A stretch of DNA of 42,888 nucleotides. It comes from Hyphomicrobiales bacterium. Its GTDB lineage: Bacteria > Pseudomonadota > Alphaproteobacteria > Rhizobiales > Rhizobiaceae. A model generated the notes under the pieces. That model did not search any database and was not told the origin of the DNA. It saw only the letters and a list, made by a program, of their open reading frames with translations. Shown piece by piece: positions 1-7,405 of the stretch. The stretch covers positions 1 through 42,888 of the forward strand of contig UBJO01000071.1 of assembly GCA_900465665.1 (NCBI GenBank), written 5' to 3'. Position numbers and translations under genes: made by a program. How positions within the stretch are numbered: the stretch's first letter is position 1; every line of letters begins with the position of its first letter.

Positions 1-34
1 GGGGGAGATGCCCGGCAGGGCAGAGGGGGGCTGA
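1..34. repeat. Palindromic GC-rich repeat, truncated copy at the window start
   Basis: The first ~30 bases match, in inverted orientation, the repeat at the right end of the window. The core is a 5-bp stem TGCCC/GGGCA (9-13 and 18-22) around loop GGCA (14-17), flanked by G-runs at 1-5 and 25-30. It differs from the right-end copy at only two core positions, which pair with each other. It lies just downstream of moaD, and the half of the element that should precede base 1 is missing. It resembles the abundant palindromic intergenic repeats of Rhizobium (RIME-like); the family name is from memory. Confidence 0.75.
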
Positions 35-54
35 CTGGCACGGCAGTCATGAAT

Positions 55-309
55 TTACCCGCCCGTCATCGGGGGGAAGATGCCGATCTCCCGCGCATCG
101 CCGATCGGCTCGTCGTGCTCGACATGTTCCTGATCGAGCGCGACGCGGATCACGTCGGGAAACTGCAAGGCGGTCTCGTATTCCTCGCCAAGCGTCTTCA
201 GGTGATCGAGAAGATCGGTGACGGTGACGACGGAAGCGGGGAGCGCGATGTCTTCCTCGGCCTTGCCGATCCGCTCGCGCACCCAGGCGAAATAGATGAG
301 CTTTGTCAT
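55..309 (-). CDS. moaD: Molybdopterin synthase small subunit MoaD
   Basis: 84-residue ubiquitin-fold sulfur carrier. With MoaE it forms molybdopterin synthase, which adds the dithiolene sulfurs to precursor Z in the cytoplasm. The protein ends in the Gly-Gly tail (PPMTGG) whose C-terminus is thiocarboxylated, and the length is typical. The start ATG at 309 overlaps the pgsA stop by four bases (ATGA), so translation is probably coupled; the longer frame upstream of this ATG is a shadow of pgsA. moaE would be expected next but lies outside the window. The molybdoenzyme at 8361-10499 is a possible consumer of the cofactor. Confidence 0.93.
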   Translation of the reverse strand: MTKLIYFAWVRERIGKAEEDIALPASVVTVTDLLDHLKTLGEEYETALQFPDVIRVALDQEHVEHDEPIGDAREIGIFPPMTGG

Positions 310-896
310 TCGTCGTTTTCCACGATGTGCTTGATTCCGGCGCGGAAGTAATCGTAGCCGGTATAGATCGTCAGGATGGCGGCGAGCCAGAGCAGCCCGA
401 TGCCGGTCATCGTGGTGTAGGGGAAGATCTCGTCGCCGGCGGGACCCGCGAGCAGGAAGGCGATCGCCACCAGCTGCACCGTGGTCTTCCACTTGGCAAT
501 CCGCGTTACCGGAACGCTGACCTTCAGCGCCGCGAGATATTCGCGCAGGCCCGAGACCAAGATCTCGCGGCAAAGGATGGTGATGGCAGCCCAGATCGAC
601 CAGCCGGCGATTGTCTGGTCCGCGGCCACAAGCAGAAGGATCGAGGCGACCAGCAGCTTGTCGGCGATCGGGTCGAGCATGCGGCCGATGTTCGACGTCT
701 GGTTCCAGATACGGGCAAGGTAGCCGTCAAGAAAATCGGTGATCGACGCGATGACGAAGATCCAAAGCGCAACCCAGCGGGCCGTATTGCTGATCGACAG
801 TTTTCCTTCGACGAAGAAGCACAGGACGATGAGCGGAACCGCGAGAATGCGGCCGTAGGTCAGCAGGTTGGGGATATTGTATGCGCGCGATGCCAT
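306..896 (-). CDS. pgsA: CDP-diacylglycerol--glycerol-3-phosphate 3-phosphatidyltransferase
   Basis: 196-residue inner-membrane enzyme that makes phosphatidylglycerol phosphate from CDP-diacylglycerol and glycerol 3-phosphate, the committed step to phosphatidylglycerol and cardiolipin. The CDP-alcohol phosphotransferase signature is complete: D54-x2-D57-G58-x2-A61-R62-x8-G71-x3-D75-x3-D79. Hydrophobic segments lie near residues 16-29, 42-53 and 81-95 and again in the C-terminal half. It lies 110 bases downstream of uvrC and overlaps moaD by 4 bp. A pgsA-moaD(-moaE) order is, as I recall, common in Rhizobiales. Confidence 0.95.
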   Translation of the reverse strand: MASRAYNIPNLLTYGRILAVPLIVLCFFVEGKLSISNTARWVALWIFVIASITDFLDGYLARIWNQTSNIGRMLDPIADKLLVASILLLVAADQTIAGWSIWAAITILCREILVSGLREYLAALKVSVPVTRIAKWKTTVQLVAIAFLLAGPAGDEIFPYTTMTGIGLLWLAAILTIYTGYDYFRAGIKHIVENDE

Positions 897-1006
897 GAAA
901 TCTGTCTCTGGTTTGATACGTCCGTAGATGACGGCTTTGACCGCAAAGCGTCAACATTCTTTCTGTTTTTTCGCTGCCTTTGCGTGGAATTTGCGACCGG
1001 CGCCAC

Positions 1007-3058
1007 CTATTTCGCGGCGTCGTCGTGAAAATGATTGTAAACCTGCTTGGCGACCGTCTCCGAAATGCCCTCGACGGCCATCAGATCCGACAGTGCCGCC
1101 CGCGAAACCGCCTTCGCCGTTCCGAAATGCTGGAGCAACGCACGTTTGCGTGATGGGCCGATGCCGCCGATCTCGTCGAGCGGGTTCTTGACCATCTCCT
1201 TCTTGCGCCGTGCCCTGTGCGAGCCGATGGCGAAGCGGTGTGCCTCGTCGCGCATGCGCTGTGTGAAGTAGAGCACCGGATCGCGCGGCGGCAGCGTGAA
1301 GCTCTCGCCGCCGGGCAGGAAGAAGCGCTCGCGTCCGGCGTCACGGTCGACACCCTTGGCGACGCCGATGGCGGTGACGCTGTCGGTGATCCCGAGCTCC
1401 TCGAGAATCGCCCGCACCGCCGTCATCTGCCCCTGACCGCCGTCGATCAGGATCACGTCCGGCCAGGCGGGGAAGGGCATGTCAGCCGCATCCGCTGATG
1501 CGACCGGCTGGCTCCTGTCGGGGATGCCTTCTTCCTTGAGCAGTCGCGTAAAGCGCCGCGTCATCACCTCGCGCATCATGCCGAAGTCGTCGCCGGGTGT
1601 GATGTCGGTCGATTTGATGTTGAACTTACGGTACTGGTTTTTCACAAAGCCTTCCGGCCCGGCGACGACCATGCCGCCGACAGCATTCGTGCCCATGATA
1701 TGCGAGTTGTCGTAGATCTCGACGCGCTGCGGCACGTAGGAGAGCTTGAACGTATCCTTGAAGCCTTCGAGCAGCCGCGATTGCGACGCGGTCTCCGCAA
1801 GCTTGCGCCCATGCGCTTCGCGTGCATTGCCGAGCACATGATCGACCAGGTCGCGCTTCTCGCCGCGCTGCGGCACCAGCACCGAAATCCTGTGGCCTGC
1901 CTTTTCAGCGAACGCTGCGGCGAGCAGCTCCATCTCGTCCACCGTTTCCGAAAGCAGGATCTGCTTCGGCACCGGCTTGTCGTCGTAGAACTGCGCCAGG
2001 AAGGCGCTCAGCACTTCGGCGCCGGTCAGCTGCGGGTCGGCCTTCGGGAAATAGGCGCGGTTACCCCAGTTCTGCCCGGTGCGGAAGAAGAACACCTGGA
2101 TGCAGGAAATCCCGCCCTCGTGATAGATCGCGAAGACATCGGCCTCCTCGACACCGGCGGGGTTGATCCCCTGGTGGCTGGACACATGGGAAAGCGAGGC
2201 AAGGCGATCGCGATAAACGGCGGCCTGCTCGAAATCGAGATCCTCGGCCGCCTGGTTCATCGCCTCGGCCATATGCGCCTTCACTTTCTGGCTCTTGCCG
2301 GAAAGGAAGTCCTTGGCCTCCTGCACCAGTTCGCCATATCCCGCATCGCTGATCTCATGCGTGCAGGGCGCCGAACAGCGCTTGATTTGGTAGAGCAGAC
2401 AGGGCCGGGTGCGCGTCTCGAACACGCTGTCCGTACAGGTGCGGATCAGAAAGGCGCGCTGCAGCGAGTTGATCGTGCGGCCGACGGCGCCTGCGGATGC
2501 AAATGGGCCGAAGTAATCACCCTTGCGCGCGCGTGCGCCGCGGTGCTTCAGTATGGCGGGAGCGCGGTGGTCGCCCGATATCAGGATATAGGGAAACGAC
2601 TTGTCGTCGCGCAAAAGCACGTTAAAGCGCGGCCGCAACCGCTTGATCAGATTCGCTTCGAGCAGAAGCGCTTCGATCTCGGTCCGCGTCGTCACGAACT
2701 CCATGTGCGCGGTCTGCCGCACCATCTGCGCGATGCGGTTGGAGTGCACGCGGCCGAGCGCGTAATTGCTCACGCGCTTCTTCAGGCTGCGCGCCTTGCC
2801 GACATAGAGCACGTCGCCGGCCTCGTTGAACATGCGATAGACGCCGGGGCTGTTCGGCAGCCGCTTGACGAATTCCGCGATCAGGTCGGCGCCGACAAGC
2901 CCGGTCTCGTTGCTGCCGCCTTCGTTCCAGTCGATGGCGGAGGCAACCGGCGCGCCAACGGGCGAGGCAGAGCTTTCGCTTTCCACCTCGATATCGTCGT
3001 CGGTCTCGTCATTTTCGTCGTAAAGAACGCCGCCATCCGGCAGCTTCCTTGAATTCAT
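1007..3058 (-). CDS. uvrC: Excinuclease ABC subunit C
   Basis: 683-residue nuclease subunit of UvrABC, which makes the 3' and 5' incisions around bulky DNA lesions. In order: an acidic, low-complexity N-terminal extension (about 60 residues, rich in D/E/S); a GIY-YIG nuclease domain (PGVYRMF, then LYVGKARSLKKRV); the UVR helix pair that contacts UvrB (EDLDFEQAAVYRDRLASL); the RNase H-like C-terminal nuclease domain (EIYDNSHIMGTNAVGGMVV); and tandem helix-hairpin-helix motifs at the end (IGGIGPSRKRALLQHFG, VEGISETVAKQVY). Its ATG at 3058 overlaps the stop codon of the upstream reductase gene (ATGA), suggesting coupled translation. Confidence 0.97.
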   Translation of the reverse strand: MNSRKLPDGGVLYDENDETDDDIEVESESSASPVGAPVASAIDWNEGGSNETGLVGADLIAEFVKRLPNSPGVYRMFNEAGDVLYVGKARSLKKRVSNYALGRVHSNRIAQMVRQTAHMEFVTTRTEIEALLLEANLIKRLRPRFNVLLRDDKSFPYILISGDHRAPAILKHRGARARKGDYFGPFASAGAVGRTINSLQRAFLIRTCTDSVFETRTRPCLLYQIKRCSAPCTHEISDAGYGELVQEAKDFLSGKSQKVKAHMAEAMNQAAEDLDFEQAAVYRDRLASLSHVSSHQGINPAGVEEADVFAIYHEGGISCIQVFFFRTGQNWGNRAYFPKADPQLTGAEVLSAFLAQFYDDKPVPKQILLSETVDEMELLAAAFAEKAGHRISVLVPQRGEKRDLVDHVLGNAREAHGRKLAETASQSRLLEGFKDTFKLSYVPQRVEIYDNSHIMGTNAVGGMVVAGPEGFVKNQYRKFNIKSTDITPGDDFGMMREVMTRRFTRLLKEEGIPDRSQPVASADAADMPFPAWPDVILIDGGQGQMTAVRAILEELGITDSVTAIGVAKGVDRDAGRERFFLPGGESFTLPPRDPVLYFTQRMRDEAHRFAIGSHRARRKKEMVKNPLDEIGGIGPSRKRALLQHFGTAKAVSRAALSDLMAVEGISETVAKQVYNHFHDDAAK

Positions 3059-3822
3059 TCCGTAATCTCCGCCACATCGGGCGTCTGCCAGGCAAGATGC
3101 TGGCCGCCGTCGAGGGCAATCATTTGGCCGGTGATGGAGGGCGTATCATAGAGGAAGCGGATCGTCCGTCCGAATTCGCCGAATCCCGGCCCCGCCTTCA
3201 TGATAAGGCCGTCGACCTGCTGCTGGAAGTCCTCTTCGCTCTGTCGCGCACTACGAACCGTCGGCCCGGGCCCGAGCGCGTTGACGCGAATGCGTGGCGC
3301 GAAGCTCTGCGCCATGGTCTGCGTCGCAGTCCAGAGCGCCGCCTTTGAGAGCGTATAGGAATAGAAGCCCGGATTGAGCGCCCAAACCCGCTGGTCGATG
3401 ATGTTTACGATCAGCCCCGCGGCACCCTTCGGCAGCTGTTCGGCAAAGGCCGCAGACAATATGGACGGCGCACGCACGTGAAGCGCGAAATGATCGTCCC
3501 AGGCTGCAGCGTCAAAGTGGTGCGCCGAATCATTGTGGAAGGCCGAAGCGTTGTTGACGAGCAAATCGAGCGGTCCGAGCGCCTCAAACGCCTTTTTTAT
3601 CAGTCCGTTGGTGGTCTCGACATTCTTCAAATCGGCGTGAAGCGCGATGGCGGTTTTGCCGTTTCGCCGCAATTCCGCCGCAAAATTTTCCGCCTCGGCG
3701 ATGGAACCATTCGCGTGGATCGCCACGGAGAAGCCGCTCGCTGCAAGATCTTCGACTATCGCACGGCCTATTCTCTTGGCCGAGCCCGTCACCAACGCTG
3801 TTCGAAGTCTTGTCTCGCTCAA
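3055..3822 (-). CDS. FolM/PTR1-like pteridine reductase (SDR family), TTG start
   Basis: 255-residue short-chain dehydrogenase/reductase. The nucleotide motif TGSAKRIG (12-19) carries Arg where classical SDRs have Gly, and the usual catalytic Ser is replaced by Asp143, thirteen residues before Tyr156-x3-Lys160. That Asp-Tyr-Lys arrangement is the pteridine-reductase (PTR1/FolM) type, and the C-terminal SITGQMIALDGGQHL also resembles FolM. Reduction of dihydropterins such as dihydromonapterin or dihydrofolate is therefore the likely role; the exact substrate is inferred. An in-frame TGA lies five codons upstream and there is no ATG or GTG before the Rossmann motif, so the start is TTG at 3822, with GAGG seven bases before it. 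It is the first gene of the uvrC-pgsA-moaD run. Confidence 0.85.
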   Translation of the reverse strand: MSETRLRTALVTGSAKRIGRAIVEDLAASGFSVAIHANGSIAEAENFAAELRRNGKTAIALHADLKNVETTNGLIKKAFEALGPLDLLVNNASAFHNDSAHHFDAAAWDDHFALHVRAPSILSAAFAEQLPKGAAGLIVNIIDQRVWALNPGFYSYTLSKAALWTATQTMAQSFAPRIRVNALGPGPTVRSARQSEEDFQQQVDGLIMKAGPGFGEFGRTIRFLYDTPSITGQMIALDGGQHLAWQTPDVAEITE

Positions 3823-3896
3823 AATCCTGCCTCTTCATCCCGCAAATCTCTGCGGTGCTTATATAGGCGGCCGATCAGATCTTATAAATAGGCGTC

Positions 3897-3924
3897 TTGA
3901 TTGCGCACAGAACTTGGATATTGT
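3897..3924 (+). promoter_or_regulatory. Candidate sigma-70 promoter for ropB
   Basis: TTGATT (3897-3902) and TATTGT (3919-3924) are 16 bp apart in the AT-rich region. If used, the ropB leader would be about 250 nt and would contain the 4000-4017 hairpin. The -10 match is imperfect, and other AT-rich hexamers in the region could serve instead. Confidence 0.3.
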
Positions 3925-3999
3925 ACGTATTATTTAAGAATATAATTCGATAAAATAAGTATTCATGATTTAACGCTTGGTTAGGGTTAATGAAGTGTT

Positions 4000-4017
4000 T
4001 GTTGCGATAAAGCAACA
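4000..4017. promoter_or_regulatory. Inverted repeat upstream of ropB
   Basis: Perfect 6-bp arms TGTTGC and GCAACA around GATAAA. It could be an operator for a response regulator or a small hairpin in the long ropB leader. In Sinorhizobium the orthologous ropB1 is under ChvI control; I cannot tell whether this repeat is that site. Confidence 0.35.
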
Positions 4018-4185
4018 TCGAATTTCAGCCACCCCTAAGCCACAATCAAATCACATTTTGGCTCTTCCAAATCCTCATTTGCGCATCAATTTCCCTCTCG
4101 ATCCGAAAGGGACATGCGTAATTGCTCGCGAATGCTTCACGTTAACACAGTTGATGAAGGGCGCGGGTTCGATAAGGAGATGAGT

Positions 4186-4818
4186 ATGCGTACGTTTATT
4201 GCTAGCCTGTTGGTTTCGACCGTTGCCCTTGGTGGCTTTTCCGCTGCTTACGCGGCCGATGCCGTCGATCAGATCCCGGAAGCTCCGGTTGCCCAGAACG
4301 ATGTTGCCCCGACCGGCAACTGGCAGGGCTTCTACCTCGGTGGCGCCGGCACCTACAACATGGGCGGCTTCGCTCACGACTATAACGCTCGCGCTTTCGG
4401 CGGCCAGATCTACAGCGGTTACAACTGGCAGCAGGGCCAGATCGTATACGGTGTCGAAGGTGACATCGGCTACTCCGGAGCTGACGGCGCTGTCGACGGC
4501 GGCACTGCCAAGAACGAAGTCAACGGCTCGATCCGCGGCCGTATCGGTTACGACCTGAACCCCTTCCTGCTCTATGGTACGGCTGGTCTGGCCGCCACCA
4601 AGAACAAGTTCAGCAACGCCGCTGGTTCTGACAGCGACAGCGCTCTGGGCTACACGGTCGGCGCCGGTGCCGAAGCCATGGTGACCAACAACATCACGGC
4701 TCGTATCGAATACCGCTACACCGACTACCAGAAGAACGACTTCAACGTCGGCGGCGCGAACATCTCGCGCGGCTATGACGAGCACAGCGTCAAGGTTGGT
4801 ATCGGCATGAAGTTCTGA
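4186..4818 (+). CDS. ropB: RopB/Omp25-family outer-membrane beta-barrel protein
   Basis: 210-residue outer-membrane protein of the rhizobial RopB / Brucella Omp25-Omp31 family, a structural barrel protein tied to envelope integrity rather than a classical trimeric porin. A signal peptide MRTFIASLLVSTVALGG...SAAYA is followed by cleavage near residue 23, then GNWQGFYLGG, alternating amphipathic strands rich in Gly, Tyr and Asn, and a C-terminal strand ending in Phe (KVGIGMKF), the usual barrel-assembly signal. Start chosen at 4186 because AAGGAG at 4174-4179 sits six bases before it; the ATG at 4180 abuts the SD. It is monocistronic, with a strong terminator at 4839. Its leader is long and AT-rich. 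Confidence 0.88.
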   Translation: MRTFIASLLVSTVALGGFSAAYAADAVDQIPEAPVAQNDVAPTGNWQGFYLGGAGTYNMGGFAHDYNARAFGGQIYSGYNWQQGQIVYGVEGDIGYSGADGAVDGGTAKNEVNGSIRGRIGYDLNPFLLYGTAGLAATKNKFSNAAGSDSDSALGYTVGAGAEAMVTNNITARIEYRYTDYQKNDFNVGGANISRGYDEHSVKVGIGMKF

Positions 4819-4838
4819 TCAGCCGATCAGGTAAATGA

Positions 4839-4869
4839 AAAAAAGCCGGGGCATCGCTCCGGCTTTTTT
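4839..4869. terminator. Bidirectional terminator between ropB and the SDR gene
   Basis: An 11-bp perfect stem, AAAAAAGCCGG (4839-4849) with CCGGCTTTTTT (4859-4869), around a 9-nt loop. The A- and T-tracts make it an intrinsic terminator on either strand, fitting convergent genes ending at 4818 and 4893. Confidence 0.92.
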
Positions 4870-4892
4870 GTTGCCTATGTTCGGTCGGGCCG

Positions 4893-5732
4893 TCATTCGC
4901 CCTTGGGGAAGTCCGTCGAAACCGCGAGTTCCCGCCATGCGGCCAGTTCCTCGGCAACGCTTGCGTTCTTCTTCTCGATCGCAGCCACTGTGTCGCTGCC
5001 GAAGGGCATGCGCAGCGGCGGATTGTCGGAATGCGCCAGCGTAATCATCGCCTTGGCGAAGCGGGCAGGGTCCCCGGGCTGCTGGTGGTTATGGCTAGCC
5101 GCGAAATCGCGCATCGCCCGGACAGGCGTCTCGGCGTAGTCGGCGATCGAGCTTGGGCTGACCGACAGCGAGCTCTCGTCGAGGAAGTCGGTGCGGAAGA
5201 AACCGGGTTCGACGACGGTCGCCTTGATGCCCAGCGGCGCGACCTCGGCGGCAAGCGCCTCCGTCAGTCCTTCGACGGCGAATTTGGTCGAGCAATAGAC
5301 GCCCCAGCCGGCATGCGAGACATAGCCGCCGATCGACGAGATATTGAGGATATGGCCGGAACGCTGGCGGCGCATATGCGGCAGCACTGCGCGCGTGACC
5401 TTCAGCAGACCGAAGACATTGGCCGCGTAGAGTTTTTCGATCTCGTCGTTGGTCGCCTCTTCGACGGCACCCAGCAGGCCGAAGCCGGCATTGTTGAGCA
5501 GGATATCGATCCGGCCGAAGCGCTTGACGGCCTGCTCGGCAGCGGCATGCGCCGAGGCTTCATCCGTCACATCAAGCGCGACCGTCAACAGATTCGAATG
5601 ATTCTGGAATTTCTCCTGCAGGCCTTTCGGATTGCGCGCCGTGGCGACGACGGCATCGCCGGCATTGAGAGCTTCCTGAGTGATAAGGGCGCCGAAACCG
5701 CGCGACGCACCTGTGATGAACCAAACACGCAT
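4893..5732 (-). CDS. Classical SDR oxidoreductase, LysR-adjacent
   Basis: 279-residue NAD(P)-dependent short-chain dehydrogenase of unknown substrate. Seen: TGASRGFG (7-14), NNAG (80-83), catalytic Ser in LNISSIGG and Y146-x3-K150, so unlike the reductase at 3055 this one has a full classical Ser-Tyr-Lys set. The start is ATG at 5732, preceded by GAAAGGA on the minus strand; the longer frame to 5816 runs through the intergenic operator and is not believed. It is transcribed divergently from the LysR gene at 5840, a usual arrangement for regulator and target. The physiological role is unknown. Confidence 0.88.
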   Translation of the reverse strand: MRVWFITGASRGFGALITQEALNAGDAVVATARNPKGLQEKFQNHSNLLTVALDVTDEASAHAAAEQAVKRFGRIDILLNNAGFGLLGAVEEATNDEIEKLYAANVFGLLKVTRAVLPHMRRQRSGHILNISSIGGYVSHAGWGVYCSTKFAVEGLTEALAAEVAPLGIKATVVEPGFFRTDFLDESSLSVSPSSIADYAETPVRAMRDFAASHNHQQPGDPARFAKAMITLAHSDNPPLRMPFGSDTVAAIEKKNASVAEELAAWRELAVSTDFPKGE

Positions 5733-5777
5733 GACGTTTTCCTTTCGGGTTGTGATTTGCTGACACCCGGAAACTAG

Positions 5778-5791
5778 CCTATGCACATAGG
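5778..5791. promoter_or_regulatory. Candidate LysR operator in the SDR/lysR divergent region
   Basis: CCTATGCACATAGG has perfect 6-bp arms around a 2-nt centre, 46 bases from the SDR start and 48 from the LysR start. A second symmetrical element, TGAG-N5-CTCA at 5824-5836, ends four bases before the LysR ATG. Their placement fits LysR control of both genes; that the LysR protein binds here is inferred. Confidence 0.5.
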
Positions 5792-5839
5792 TGAGAGAAT
5801 TTACCTTCTTCTTCATGAGCTAGTGAGAAATACTCATCA

Positions 5840-6745
5840 ATGAAACGTGTGCGCTCGACCGACCTCGCGATTTTCCTCGCCATCGCCAGTCACCGAAGCT
5901 TTCGCAAGGCCGCCGTCGAGCTCGCCGTCACGCCCTCCGCTCTGAGCCACGCGCTGAGAGCGATCGAGGAGCGGCTGGAAGTCCGCCTCGTCAACCGGAC
6001 CACTCGTGGCGTGGCGCTGACGGAGGCGGGCGAGCGCCTTTTCGATCGCATCCGCCCGGCCTTCCTCGATATCGACGCCGCGCTGGATGATCTCGACACT
6101 TTCCGCGGCCAACCCTACGGCAAGCTGCGCATTAACGCGCCGCGCGCTGCGGCGAAGCTGGTGCTGCTGCCGATCGTCTCGCGTTTCCTGAAAGTTCATC
6201 CGTCCGTCGAGGTCGATATCGTCATCGACGATGCGCTTATCGATATGGTCTCGTCAGGCTTCGATGCCGGTATACGCTTCGGCGAGAGCATTGCGGCGGA
6301 TATGATCGCGATCGCGATCGGGCCGCGCCACAGCTTCGCCGTCGTCGGCACGCCGGGTTACTTCGAGGGCAGGGGCAGGCCGCAGACGCCGCATGATCTG
6401 AAAAACCACGTCTGCATCCGGTTCCGCTTTGCCGGCGGCGCCTTCTATCATTGGGAATTCGAGCGCGGCGGTATCGAAGTGGAGATCGAGGTGCGGGGGC
6501 CGCTAACTCTGGGCGACCAAGACATCATGCGCGATGCCGTGTTGCAGGGCGACGGGCTGGGCTACCTGTTCGAGGATCAGGTGCGTGACGAGATCGAGAC
6601 TGGCAAATTGGTGCGGGTGCTTGAGGATTGGTGCCCCTACTATCCGGGCTTCTTTCTCTACTATCCGAGCCGCCGGCAGCTGCCGACGGCGTTGCGCGCC
6701 TTCATCGATTTCGTGAAAGCGGAGCGCGATCGCGCTCAGCCCTGA
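5840..6745 (+). CDS. LysR-family transcriptional regulator
   Basis: 301 residues. An N-terminal winged helix-turn-helix (residues ~5-63: FLAIASHRSFRKAAVELAVTPSALSHALRAIEERLEVRLVNR in overlapping pieces) is followed by the linker helix and a LysR substrate-binding domain from ~90 to 295. It is divergent from the SDR gene at 4893-5732, which is its most likely target, and the 14-bp palindrome between them is the likely operator. No good Shine-Dalgarno is visible. Its 3' end overlaps the convergent GST gene by 10 bp. The inducer cannot be predicted. Confidence 0.93.
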   Translation: MKRVRSTDLAIFLAIASHRSFRKAAVELAVTPSALSHALRAIEERLEVRLVNRTTRGVALTEAGERLFDRIRPAFLDIDAALDDLDTFRGQPYGKLRINAPRAAAKLVLLPIVSRFLKVHPSVEVDIVIDDALIDMVSSGFDAGIRFGESIAADMIAIAIGPRHSFAVVGTPGYFEGRGRPQTPHDLKNHVCIRFRFAGGAFYHWEFERGGIEVEIEVRGPLTLGDQDIMRDAVLQGDGLGYLFEDQVRDEIETGKLVRVLEDWCPYYPGFFLYYPSRRQLPTALRAFIDFVKAERDRAQP

Positions 6746-7332
6746 GGCTTGAGCTCCGCATAGGCAGGGAACTTCCTCTCGAAGGTCCTGAGCCAGCCGA
6801 TCAACTCGGAGTGCTCGGCTTCCCATTGGCCGTGGAAACGCAGGTCGAGGTAACCGAGCGTTGCCGCCAGCGCGAAGTGGCCGCCATGCAGCTTCTTGCC
6901 GATCTTCGGCAGGTGGACGCTCAGGTGATTGAGGCCGCTCACCACCTTCTTCCACTGCCGGTCGATCCAGGGCTGGTGGATCTTCTCCTCGTCGCGGAAG
7001 CGGCGCTCGTAGACGATGGCGAGCAGGCAGTCGCAGATGCCGTCGCAAAGCGCTTCCAGCACTTCGGCTTCCGTGCGCTTGCCGTTTTTCGACGGATAGA
7101 GCTGCTTGCCCTTGAGGCGGCCGAAATAGTGCATGATCGCGACGCTGTCGAAGACCGAAACCCCGTCATCCGTCAGCACGGTCGGGATCTTTCCGAGAGG
7201 ATTGTTGTCGACGAGGATCGCCGGCCCGGCATTGGTGTCTACGCGAATCTCGGTCGCATCCAGTTCGAGATAGCGCGCGGCCATCCTGACCTTGCTGGAA
7301 TAGGGGGAGGCGGGCGCGCAAAGGATCTTCAT
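6736..7332 (-). CDS. Glutathione S-transferase family protein
   Basis: 198 residues. The N-terminal thioredoxin-like domain (1-~80) has CAPASPYSSKVRMAARYL with the family's N-terminal Ser/Cys region, the cis-proline segment (NNPLGKIPTVL) and the glutathione-contacting VFDSVAIMHYF. An all-helical C-terminal domain follows, with the FALAATLGYLDLRF motif typical of bacterial GSTs. It conjugates or reduces unknown electrophiles with glutathione. It converges on the LysR gene with a 10-bp overlap, and rlmJ lies upstream on the same strand, 73 bp away. Confidence 0.9.
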   Translation of the reverse strand: MKILCAPASPYSSKVRMAARYLELDATEIRVDTNAGPAILVDNNPLGKIPTVLTDDGVSVFDSVAIMHYFGRLKGKQLYPSKNGKRTEAEVLEALCDGICDCLLAIVYERRFRDEEKIHQPWIDRQWKKVVSGLNHLSVHLPKIGKKLHGGHFALAATLGYLDLRFHGQWEAEHSELIGWLRTFERKFPAYAELKPQG

Positions 7333-7405
7333 CGTCGGTCTCTTTCAAAATGCCTGGCAACGGACTTGGAATGTGGCCGGACTATTTCGCGCCGGAAAGA
7401 GTCGG

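Larger units (their letters stand above)
3823..4185. other. Gene-free AT-rich divergent promoter region, folM-like/ropB
   Basis: This 363-base stretch is markedly AT-rich from about 3885 to 4100, unlike its surroundings. It should hold the minus-strand promoter of the folM-like/uvrC/pgsA/moaD run and the promoter and leader of ropB. It contains a perfect inverted repeat TGTTGC-N6-GCAACA (4000-4017) and several TATA-like hexamers on both strands. I see no convincing coding frame; the open frames reading into ropB from 4114 lack a ribosome-binding site. Confidence 0.7.

Noticed and set aside
1700..3052. A 450-codon open frame antisense to uvrC
   Set aside because: Shadow of uvrC, with residues typical of reverse-complement high-GC coding sequence.
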